NCBI GenBank assembly: GCA_946405135.1
Contig: CAMJGD010000025.1
Span: forward strand, 1 to 38,470
DNA from: an uncultured Clostridiaceae bacterium
GTDB lineage: Bacteria > Bacillota > Clostridia > Clostridiales > Clostridiaceae
DNA length: 38,470 nucleotides
Direction of reading: 5' to 3'
The translations under genes were made by a program, and so were the position numbers. Numbering within the stretch: the first letter of the stretch is position 1; every line of letters starts with the position of its first letter. Below are positions 1 through 6,532 of this stretch, piece after piece. The notes below the pieces were generated by a model that worked only from the letters and a program-made list of their open reading frames with translations, did not search any database and was not told the origin of the DNA.

Positions 1-17
1 TTTGGTCAGTCGAACTT

Positions 18-169
18 ACACCTACGTAATGAAATGGAGTAGGTGTTTCATTTATAAATAATGATAAAAAACTTGATATATAGTCATTTATAGTATCATA
101 AACTAAAGGAAACTCCTACTTCGCTACTCTACGTAGGAGTAAGTTCCGCTAGCTAAATCGAAGATTTAG
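18..169. repeat. Cluster of three intergenic hairpins
   Basis: Three perfect palindromes are visible. Arms ACACCTAC (18-25) and GTAGGTGT (39-46) enclose a 13-nt loop. Arms ACTCCTAC (112-119) and GTAGGAGT (133-140) enclose another 13-nt loop. Arms CTAAATC (153-159) and GATTTAG (163-169) enclose a GAA loop. The first two differ by a compensated base pair, so they look like relatives of one element. No coding frame is evident in 1-272. They could be a small clostridial intergenic repeat or the end of a mobile element lying outside the window. Confidence 0.6.
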
Positions 170-272
170 AGCGTCACTTAAATCAGAATTTGTCTAGTTG
201 CTTATTTAAATTTGATATGAATAAAATTTATGTTTTGTAGTGAACGTAAAATAGATAAGAGGAGGCAATAAT

Positions 273-764
273 TTGAAAAACCTTTTAATCGGATTTGAAG
301 GAGATACTAATAGTACTAAATTACTACTGGATGGAATTTCGTCAGATTTTAATAAAATCTACTTGTTAAACGATAAATTAAAAAGTGTAAAACAAGTAGT
401 TGAGGTATTAGAAAGAGAAAATATTGGGTTCATACTTGCAATAGGACAGAAACCAGTAATAAAAGACAAAATATGCTTAGAACTGCAAGGTAGACATAAT
501 GATATTATTTATTATACTCAATATCCTGTAGACGATATACTGAATTTTTTTAATGGTAAATATGATGTAAAGTTATCTAAAAATGCAGGAACATCATTTT
601 GTAACAATTTGTATTTTAATATCTTAAATTATATAGAAGAAAATGATTTGAAAACAAAAATTTTGTTTATCCATATACCAATGTTAAAGAATATATCAGA
701 TTTTTATAGGTTTAGTAAGGTTATTGAAAAATATTTAAATAGTTCTTTGCTATTTTGTTCTTAG
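273..764 (+). CDS. Pyroglutamyl-peptidase (C15)-like protein, short form
   Basis: The 163-aa product resembles peptidase family C15 (pyrrolidone carboxyl peptidase), which removes N-terminal pyroglutamate from peptides in the cytoplasm. GTSFCNN around Cys110 and FIHIP around His134 match the catalytic Cys and His blocks. Their 24-residue spacing equals that of classical Pcp (C144 and H168). A candidate acid is Glu70 in LELQG. That Glu is only about 40 residues before the Cys, against about 63 in the family, and the protein is some 50 residues shorter than usual, so an internal stretch is missing. The TTG start is chosen because GAGGAGG lies about 9 nt upstream. Activity is uncertain; it could be a degenerate paralogue. 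Confidence 0.6.
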   Translation: MKNLLIGFEGDTNSTKLLLDGISSDFNKIYLLNDKLKSVKQVVEVLERENIGFILAIGQKPVIKDKICLELQGRHNDIIYYTQYPVDDILNFFNGKYDVKLSKNAGTSFCNNLYFNILNYIEENDLKTKILFIHIPMLKNISDFYRFSKVIEKYLNSSLLFCS

Positions 765-902
765 TTAATCTCTGCTACAACTAAAATTATGATAATACAT
801 ATGTACCATAATAAATTAAAAATTCGAAAGTCACATTTTTATGAAAATTTATAGTTTAGTCCGTAAAACCTCGTGGTCTTGTACCCGAGGATGTAAGGAC
901 TT

Positions 903-969
903 CGATTAAGGAAGGTTCAATACCTTCCTTAATCGACTTTTACTGAAATATTATATTTTCAGTAAAAGT
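903..969 (+). repeat. Two abutting perfect hairpins upstream of tnpB
   Basis: The first hairpin has 14-bp arms at 903-916 and 922-935 with loop TCAAT. It is followed without a gap by a second with 13-bp arms at 936-948 and 957-969 and an 8-nt A/T loop. Both stems are perfect. Neither has a clear U tract like a standard terminator, although the first is followed by ACTTTTAC. They sit 36 bp before the tnpB start and may insulate or attenuate tnpB transcription. The role is inferred. Confidence 0.7.
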
Positions 970-1005
970 ACGATATAATGTAAATGGAAAGTGAGGTGAA
1001 AAATA

Positions 1006-2253
1006 ATGTATCTTACAGTAAAACAACAACTTAAAAACTTATCTAAAGAAGATTATTTAAACTTAAAAAAATTATCTCATATTGCCAAAAATCTATACAA
1101 TGTTGCAACTTATAATGTTAGACAGTATTACTTTCAAGAAAAAGAATACTTAAAGTATGAACAGAATAACATACTTTGCAAGGAAAATGAAAATTATAAG
1201 CTACTAAATAGTAATATGAGTCAACAAATACTTAAAGAAGTTGATGGAAGTTTTAAATCTTTCTTTGGATTATTAAAGTTAGCTAAAAAAGGTAAGTATG
1301 ATTTTAATTATATAAGGCTCCCTAAATATCTTGATAAAGATAGCTTTACTACTTTAGTTATAGGCTTTGTTAGAATAAAAGACAATGTATTAATTATGCC
1401 TTATTCTAATGCTTACAAGAAAACTCATAAACCTATTAAGATAAAAATACCTCCAATACTATTAGATAAGAAGATTAAAGAGATTAGAATAATACCTAAA
1501 TTTAAAGCAAGGTTCTTTGAGATACAGTACACTTATGAAAGTGTTGAAATTCAAAGGAATTTAAACAATACAAAATCACTTGCAATAGATATAGGATTAA
1601 ACAATCTTGCTACTTGTGTAACTAATGAAGGAAAATCATTCATTATAGACGGAAGAAGATTAAAGTCAATTAATCAATGGTTCAATAAGCAAAATAGTAT
1701 TCTACAAAGTATTAAAGATAAGCAAGGTATTAAAGGTACTACTAATAAACAAATGATTATAACTAATAATCGTAATAATAAAGTTAATGATTATATTAAT
1801 AAAACTTGTAGATATATAATAAATTACTGTATTAATAATAATATAGGAAATTTAGTTATTGGTTATAATGAAACACTTCAGAAAAATATTAATTTAGGTA
1901 GAATTAATAATCAAAAATTTGTTAATATTCCAGTAGGTAATATTAAAGAAAAACTTGAATATCTTTGCGAATTATATGGTATAAAATTTGTTAAACAAGA
2001 AGAAAGTTATACTTCTAAAGCAAGTTTTTTCGATAATGATGAAATACCTAAATATAATCCTAATGCACCAAAAGAATATAAGTTTAGTGGTAAAAGGGTC
2101 AAGAGAGGATTATATCAAACTAAAAAAGGATATTCCCTAAATGCAGATGTTAACGGTGCTTTGAATATACTCAAAAAAAGTAGTGTTGTGTGCTTAAATG
2201 CACTATACAGTAGTGGCGAAGTGGATACGCCTGTTAGAATAAGGATAGCATAA
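1006..2253 (+). CDS. tnpB: TnpB-family RNA-guided nuclease (IS605 OrfB)
   Basis: This 415-aa protein has the TnpB RuvC-like nuclease core. Candidate catalytic residues are Asp195 in DIGLNN, Glu289 in GYNETL and Asp381 in NADVNGALN. The N-terminal 190 residues fit the wedge/REC part. TnpB proteins are ancestors of Cas12 and cut DNA guided by an RNA from the element's right end. The CxxC...CxxC zinc finger usual between the Glu and the last Asp is absent. That stretch instead reads SYTSKASFFDNDEIP and RVKRGLY, as in a zinc-finger-less TnpB subgroup. GAGGTG lies about 8 nt before the ATG. The gene is full length and undamaged. Confidence 0.9.
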   Translation: MYLTVKQQLKNLSKEDYLNLKKLSHIAKNLYNVATYNVRQYYFQEKEYLKYEQNNILCKENENYKLLNSNMSQQILKEVDGSFKSFFGLLKLAKKGKYDFNYIRLPKYLDKDSFTTLVIGFVRIKDNVLIMPYSNAYKKTHKPIKIKIPPILLDKKIKEIRIIPKFKARFFEIQYTYESVEIQRNLNNTKSLAIDIGLNNLATCVTNEGKSFIIDGRRLKSINQWFNKQNSILQSIKDKQGIKGTTNKQMIITNNRNNKVNDYINKTCRYIINYCINNNIGNLVIGYNETLQKNINLGRINNQKFVNIPVGNIKEKLEYLCELYGIKFVKQEESYTSKASFFDNDEIPKYNPNAPKEYKFSGKRVKRGLYQTKKGYSLNADVNGALNILKKSSVVCLNALYSSGEVDTPVRIRIA

Positions 2254-2303
2254 ACTATCAATCTTCTATACGAAGCCCCGTACCCTTGTGGTCGGGGAGG
2301 TTC
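2254..2303 (+). ncRNA. Candidate 3' end of TnpB guide (omega/re) RNA
   Basis: After the tnpB stop comes CGAAGCCCCG, a hairpin (2276-2297) and AGGTTCAC. This GAAGCCCC...GGGG...GTTCAC layout is familiar from right ends of TnpB elements, where the RNA scaffold ends and the guide begins. By that model the guide would be read from about 2304 onward, in the flanking DNA. The 5' end of the RNA would lie inside the tnpB 3' region and cannot be placed by eye. Confidence 0.45.
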
Positions 2304-2507
2304 ACTGTATTAACTTGTAATAAGCTTAAAAGCTTATCAAGCTATAGTCTTTTTACAAAAGAAAGGCTTTTATATCATATAATTTGTGATTATATATTTG
2401 ATGGTACTGAATTTGATTACTTTACTGAAAAAGGATTTGTTTCAACTAATGGAGTAGGACGATATTTACAAAGTTTAAGTATTAATTTAGATTTAGTAAA
2501 AAGCTAA
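2304..2507 (+). pseudogene. Unidentified reading frame abutting the TnpB right end
   Basis: An open frame continues from the element's right end to TAA at 2505-2507. The first residues after the boundary read TVLTCNKLK, and the last are SINLDLVKS. It has no start codon of its own outside the element and no ribosome binding site, so it is probably the 3' part of a gene interrupted or trimmed by the insertion. On the left flank a short frame (from 789) reads MIIHMYHNKLKIRKSHFYE and stops near 854; it could be the other half. I do not recognise the family. Confidence 0.4.
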
Positions 2508-2596
2508 ACAAATGTTCGCATAATATAGAAATTTATGGTTAAACTATTAATAGAGTTAAATAATTGCCATAATTATAGTTGGAGGCTGATTATTTT

Positions 2597-2875
2597 ATGG
2601 ATGAAAAAGTATTTTCTTTAATGGAAAAGATGTATGCTGAAATATTAAATCTAAAAGAGGGCCAAGGAAATCTAGAACAGGGTCAAAGAAAGCTTGAGGA
2701 AGGCTATAGGAGTTTGGAACAAGGGCAAAAAAACAAAGAGCATTTAGAAGTAATTAATCATAAAGAAGCAATTGATTATGTAGATGATATTGTTAGCAAG
2801 AATTTGAATGATTTTACAAATATAATTGTTGAAGCTGTAAATAGAAGTTTAGATATGTATTTATATATGGTTTAA
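2597..2875 (+). CDS. Small coiled-coil protein with LEQGQ-type repeats
   Basis: The 92-residue product has an N-terminal helix (DEKVFSLMEKMYAEIL), then a repeated block: LKEGQ, LEQGQ, LEEGY and LEQGQ spaced by 7 residues. It ends with a helical tail. This is a heptad coiled coil of the sort seen in many clostridial hypothetical proteins. The ATG at 2597 is preferred over an upstream TTG because GGAGG at 2581-2585 is correctly placed for it. Function unknown. Confidence 0.6.
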   Translation: MDEKVFSLMEKMYAEILNLKEGQGNLEQGQRKLEEGYRSLEQGQKNKEHLEVINHKEAIDYVDDIVSKNLNDFTNIIVEAVNRSLDMYLYMV

Positions 2876-2894
2876 TAGTGAATTATTATGAAAT

Positions 2895-2930
2895 AAGCTA
2901 GTCCATATCATAGTAGATGGGGACTAGCTT
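2895..2930 (+). terminator. Rho-independent terminator
   Basis: Arms AAGCTAGTCC (2895-2904) and GGACTAGCTT (2921-2930) form a perfect 10-bp stem, followed by AATATTTTTGG. It lies 20 bp after the small coiled-coil gene and fits as its terminator. Confidence 0.75.
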
Positions 2931-3108
2931 AATATTTTTGGTATATTAACTGTTAAAGGTTGTGATTATATAATACTATAATTTCAATAATAATAAACTA
3001 TGCTTCTGTTTAAGTTTGAGCACAAATAAATACAAAGGAATTTTAAAATTGACATAGAAATTATATATAAATCATAATGGAAAATAAATAAAAGTCGAGG
3101 GCAAAAAT

Positions 3109-3690
3109 ATGTATATTAATGAAAGTAAAATTATGAAAAAAATTTTTACAATAGAGTGTAAGGATATAATTTTAAGAGAGTTTATGTTAGAGGATTTAGA
3201 TAAATTATACGGACTTACTTTACAGAAAGAAATAACAGACCTTTTACCAGATTGGATTTCAACTAAGGAGCAACGTGGAAAGTGGTTAATTGAAGACATT
3301 GAGGAGAATAAAGAGTTCCTCGAATCTGTACCTAATATAGGAAGTCAATGCTTAAGGCTAGGAATTATACTTAAGGAAACCAATGAATTTATCGGTTGGT
3401 GCTGTTCAAGTATTAAAGATGAATTATCATCCTCAAGTAGAGAAATAGCTTATGCTATTTCAAAAGAATATCGTGGCAGAGGTTATACAACACAAGCAGC
3501 AGAAGGATTAATCAAATACTTATTTAAAGAAACCAACACTCATGAATTAATTGCCATTGCACTTTTACGCAATATACCCTCAAATAGAGTAATGCAAAAA
3601 TGCGGATTTAAGTATGTAGGCATTGTTGACCTTGGCAAGGAGAAATTCAATTATTATAAGATTAGTAGAGAGAAAAATTTGGGGTACTAG
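3109..3690 (+). CDS. GNAT acetyltransferase, RimJ/RimL type
   Basis: The 193-aa protein has the layout of GCN5-related N-acetyltransferases of the RimJ/RimL group. It opens with a beta strand (IILREFMLEDLDKLY) and has FIGWCC in strand 4. The acetyl-CoA loop is EYRGRGYTTQAAEGL (Q/RxxGxG/A pattern). The IALLRNIPSNRVMQKCGFKYVG segment is the typical C-terminal signature. Such enzymes acetylate protein N termini or small amines; the substrate is unknown. GAGGG about 7 nt upstream supports the ATG at 3109, though a second ATG at 3133 would also fit. The gene stands alone. Confidence 0.85.
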   Translation: MYINESKIMKKIFTIECKDIILREFMLEDLDKLYGLTLQKEITDLLPDWISTKEQRGKWLIEDIEENKEFLESVPNIGSQCLRLGIILKETNEFIGWCCSSIKDELSSSSREIAYAISKEYRGRGYTTQAAEGLIKYLFKETNTHELIAIALLRNIPSNRVMQKCGFKYVGIVDLGKEKFNYYKISREKNLGY

Positions 3691-3768
3691 GCACCACCCG
3701 AGTTTTGTCCATATGTAGAAGGTGAGTAAGAGGATGGATACTATTAATATAGCTATAATTGATGATGA

Positions 3769-4410
3769 AATGGATCTCAAGCCAAGTATTATAGAGATGA
3801 AGGAAACAATATAGACTCAGCTATAGAACAGGTACTGTTTTTTACTGTTGTAATATCTAGTTTAGCAGGCGGATCTATAGTATTTACTATAATGATTCAT
3901 AAAAAGAAGAAAGAAAGCAAGAAGCTTATAAAAGAACTGGAGAAATTTGATAGTTCTTGGAATTATAAAGAGTTAAGAAGTATAGTAAAAGAAACTTTTT
4001 ATAAGGTTCAAAATGCATGGGCAGATCGTAATCAGGATTTAGCAAAGAAATATATGAGTGAAAGGTTGTATGAACTGCACAAGGGAAAGACTGATTGGAT
4101 GATAGTCAGGCATGAAAAAAATATATTAAAGAGAATTAAACTTATAGATGCAAAACCTGTAGGAGTGGAAGATTATAAAGATAATGATAAAGATGTAGTT
4201 TGGTTTTATATAAAGGGCTCCATGATTGACTATATAGTAGATGATCGTACCATGAAGATGATAAGTGGAAGCAAATTAAGGAGTAATTTTGTAGAGTACT
4301 GGAAATTTACCAGAAAGGGTTGCACCTGGGTTCTAGATGAAATACGCCAAGTTGAAGATATCCAGGGAATTAATTTTTTTGATAATACTTCAGAATACTA
4401 TAAGAAATAA
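3769..4410 (+). pseudogene. 5'-truncated Tim44-like membrane protein
   Basis: The readable protein contains a hydrophobic segment (VLFFTVVISSLAGGSIVF, then TIMIHKKKK) and a Tim44-like domain: NYKELRSIVKETFYKVQNAW, AKKYMSERLYELH and a conserved C-terminal WKFTRKGCTWVLDEI. Bacterial Tim44-like proteins usually start with a signal peptide and a Gly/Ser-rich stretch. Here the frame is open only from 3769, after two TGA codons, with no start codon before the membrane segment; the first ATG (3892) lies after it. A second frame (3734-3814) reads MDTINIAIIDDEMDLKP, which looks like the first residues of a response regulator. A deletion joining two genes is a likely explanation. Confidence 0.6.
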
Positions 4411-4488
4411 ATTTCTATTTAAAATTTATTAAAAATAAGTTACAATATTTAAATAAGGGGTTAACTTAAATTAAGAAAATGGGATAAT

Positions 4489-4529
4489 AATCCCTGCAAG
4501 TTTCAAATTGAAAGAAGCTTACAGGGATT
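4489..4529 (+). terminator. Rho-independent terminator
   Basis: AATCCCTGCAAGTTT (4489-4503) pairs with AAGCTTACAGGGATT (4515-4529) with two imperfect pairs, followed by TGTTATTTTATG. An alternative small hairpin GGGAT/ATCCC (4481-4494) overlaps its left arm. It closes the Tim44-like remnant and isolates the CRISPR operon. Confidence 0.7.
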
Positions 4530-4530
4530 T

Positions 4531-4774
4531 GTTATTTTATGAATTTTTTTATGAAATTACAGTTGCAGTAAAATGGTAAAAAGTAAGTTTTATAATTAAA
4601 AGAGTTTGAAACTTATTATTTTTAAATTATTTTGTAAAAATAAAACTAAGTTAGAGAAATTTTTTTGAAATATATAGAAGTATATACTTAATATTACTTA
4701 AAACTTATAAATGTTATCTGAAGAAAACTATAAATGTATAAAAAGAATCGAATTCAAAAAAGAGGGATGAATGC
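4531..4774 (+). promoter_or_regulatory. Leader of the CRISPR-Cas operon
   Basis: This 244-bp A/T-rich stretch between a terminator and csx20 has no gene. The operon promoter must lie here or just upstream, since all following genes are tightly packed. A TTGAAA at 4675-4680 followed 17 bp later by TTAATA (4698-4703) is the best sigma-A-like pair, but the match is mediocre. AGAGGGATG is the ribosome binding site of the first gene. No operator or riboswitch is apparent. Confidence 0.35.
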
Positions 4775-5170
4775 ATGAATAAGCTATTTTTACTTTTTTC
4801 ACATAATCTTACCTATGAGCAAAAAACTGAAGCAGAATATAGATTTAAAATAGATGAATTCATATACTTACCAGAAAAGCTACAGTATAAGTGGAGCAAT
4901 ATTCCCCCAGAAGGAGAAATGGAAGATAACTATTTAACAGAGTTTAAGGAGTTTTTACTAAAAAATAGAGACAAAGAGAATTATGTATTAATACAAGGTG
5001 ATTTTGGAGTAACCTACTCTATGGTTAACTGGTGCTTTAAAAATGGATTTATTCCAATATATTCAACTACGAAAAGAATCTATAACTCCATACAGAGGGA
5101 GGATAAATCTACAACTAATATTCATGTGTTTAAGCATGTAAACTATAGATTATATAAAAAGGAGTATTAA
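4775..5170 (+). CDS. csx20: Csx20-family CRISPR accessory protein (candidate ring nuclease)
   Basis: The 131-aa product opens with MNKLFLLFSHNLT, then EFIYLPEKLQYKWSNIPPEG and a central NYVLIQGDFGVTYSMVNWCF. These blocks are those of Csx20, a small CARF-related family found in type III CRISPR loci. Csx20 has been grouped with ring nucleases, which would degrade the cyclic oligoadenylate made by Cas10 and so switch off CARF effectors (family knowledge). It is the first gene of the operon, one base before a CARF-HEPN RNase gene. Co-expression of an off-switch with its effector is what that role predicts. The exact ring size cleaved cannot be read from the sequence. Confidence 0.75.
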   Translation: MNKLFLLFSHNLTYEQKTEAEYRFKIDEFIYLPEKLQYKWSNIPPEGEMEDNYLTEFKEFLLKNRDKENYVLIQGDFGVTYSMVNWCFKNGFIPIYSTTKRIYNSIQREDKSTTNIHVFKHVNYRLYKKEY

Positions 5171-5171
5171 T

Positions 5172-6497
5172 ATGGCTAAAAAGTTTTTAAGTTTTTTAGG
5201 TACTAGCGATTACAAGGAGTGCACATATATATACACACAGGAAAATAGGGAAATAGAATGTACCACAAAGTATATTCAGGAAGCACTTATTAAAGCTTTA
5301 TGTGATGATTGGACAAGTGATGATAAGGCTATAATTTTTTTAACTGAAAAAGCAAGAAAAAATAATTGGACTAATGAAGAAGTCATAGAGAGAAGGCTGG
5401 AAGAAAAATTAAAGCATAACAAAAATATAGATGTTGTAGATGTAAGTATACCTGATGGAAAAAGTGTTGAAGAAATTTGGGAAATATTTGACATATTATG
5501 CGCCAATATTGATGACAAGGATGAAGTTATTTTTGACATTACACATAGTTTTAGATCTATCCCTATGCTAGCCTTAGTAGTTCTCAATTATGTAAAAGTA
5601 GTTAAAGATATTAAGCTCACAGGGATTTATTATGGTGCCTATGAAGCAAAAGAATTAGTTGATGATAAAGAAATAGCACCAATTTTTAATTTAACTTCTT
5701 TTGATGAACTTTTAGAGTGGAGCCAAGCAGTAAATAGCTTTTTAAAGTATGGTAACAGTATGCACTTAAAAGAAATATCAGTAAAAACAATTAAAGATGG
5801 TTTAAAAAATGGAAATAAAAATTATCAAGAAGTAAATAACTTTATTCAAAGGTTAAACGATTTTACAAATTGCATTTATACCTGCAGAGGAAAATGTTCA
5901 AAAGACATTAATAAAAATCCTAATACAAAATCAATTAAAATTGCTTATGAAAATATGGAGAAATGTTTAGAGAAAATTCAAGCTAATAAAAATGATTCTG
6001 TAAAACCTCTAGTACCTTTATTTGATAAGATACAAGAAAGAACTAAGGATTTTAAAAATGCAGATAATTTTTATACAGGTATGGCAGTGGTGAAATGGAG
6101 TATAGATAATAATCTTACTCAACAGGCATATACTGCCTTTGAAGAAACAATTAAAACCTATGTATGTATAAAATTTGGACTAGATGAAACTATAAAAGAC
6201 CATAGAGAAGAATTTGCAGCTAAAGCATTGAAAATAAAAGCTAAAAATATATCAGAAGATAAATGGATTATTGCACAAAAATATAGAAATGATAAAGATT
6301 ATAGAGAAACTTTGAAAAATATAGTAAGTGGTTTAGATGAAGAAATATCTAAATTGTCTGATACTTTAAGTCAAAAAAGAAATGATATTAATCATTTTGG
6401 ATATAAGGACAATGTGTTAAGCTATGAAGCTCTTAACTGTGATATTAAAAATTTATACGAAAGGTTTAATGCTTATGTTGAGCATAATAAAATTTAA
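5172..6497 (+). CDS. csx1: CARF-HEPN ribonuclease, Csx1/Csx2 type
   Basis: The 441-aa protein has an N-terminal CARF domain starting KFLSFLGTSDYKECTY. Its ligand-loop motif is Asp122 in DITHSFRSIPML, typical of the Csx1/Csx2 (TM1812-like) group. A helical linker follows, then a C-terminal HEPN domain with R403-N-D-I-N-H408, the Rx4H active site. In type III systems, cyclic oligoadenylate from Cas10 binds the CARF dimer and turns on RNA degradation by HEPN. The linker holds a Cys-containing stretch (CIYTCRGKC) of unknown purpose. Both key motifs are intact. It sits directly after csx20 and 35 bp before cas10. Confidence 0.85.
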   Translation: MAKKFLSFLGTSDYKECTYIYTQENREIECTTKYIQEALIKALCDDWTSDDKAIIFLTEKARKNNWTNEEVIERRLEEKLKHNKNIDVVDVSIPDGKSVEEIWEIFDILCANIDDKDEVIFDITHSFRSIPMLALVVLNYVKVVKDIKLTGIYYGAYEAKELVDDKEIAPIFNLTSFDELLEWSQAVNSFLKYGNSMHLKEISVKTIKDGLKNGNKNYQEVNNFIQRLNDFTNCIYTCRGKCSKDINKNPNTKSIKIAYENMEKCLEKIQANKNDSVKPLVPLFDKIQERTKDFKNADNFYTGMAVVKWSIDNNLTQQAYTAFEETIKTYVCIKFGLDETIKDHREEFAAKALKIKAKNISEDKWIIAQKYRNDKDYRETLKNIVSGLDEEISKLSDTLSQKRNDINHFGYKDNVLSYEALNCDIKNLYERFNAYVEHNKI

Positions 6498-6532
6498 TTT
6501 AGACTATAAAAATTTCAAAAGGAGGTAAGAAT

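Larger units (their letters stand above)
861..2304 (+). mobile_element. IS605-type TnpB-only insertion element
   Basis: A tnpB gene is bracketed by matching hairpins. The left one (869-890) has a 5-bp stem CCTCG/CGAGG, a bulged T, a 3-bp stem GGT/ACC and loop CTTGT. The right one (2276-2297) has CCCCG/CGGGG, a bulged T, ACC/GGT and the same CTTGT loop. IS200/IS605 elements carry such subterminal hairpins for TnpA. No tnpA is present, so this copy would need a TnpA in trans. Exact ends cannot be fixed by eye because this family makes no target duplication. Confidence 0.7.

Noticed and set aside
4456-4529. Possible stray CRISPR repeat or leader upstream of the operon (GGGATTAT on the complement)
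   Set aside because: Only eight bases match, and the stretch is explained as a terminator stem.
5276-5587. Long minus-strand open frames opposite the cas genes
   Set aside because: They lie fully inside strongly supported plus-strand genes, lack ribosome binding sites and have composition typical of antisense shadows.
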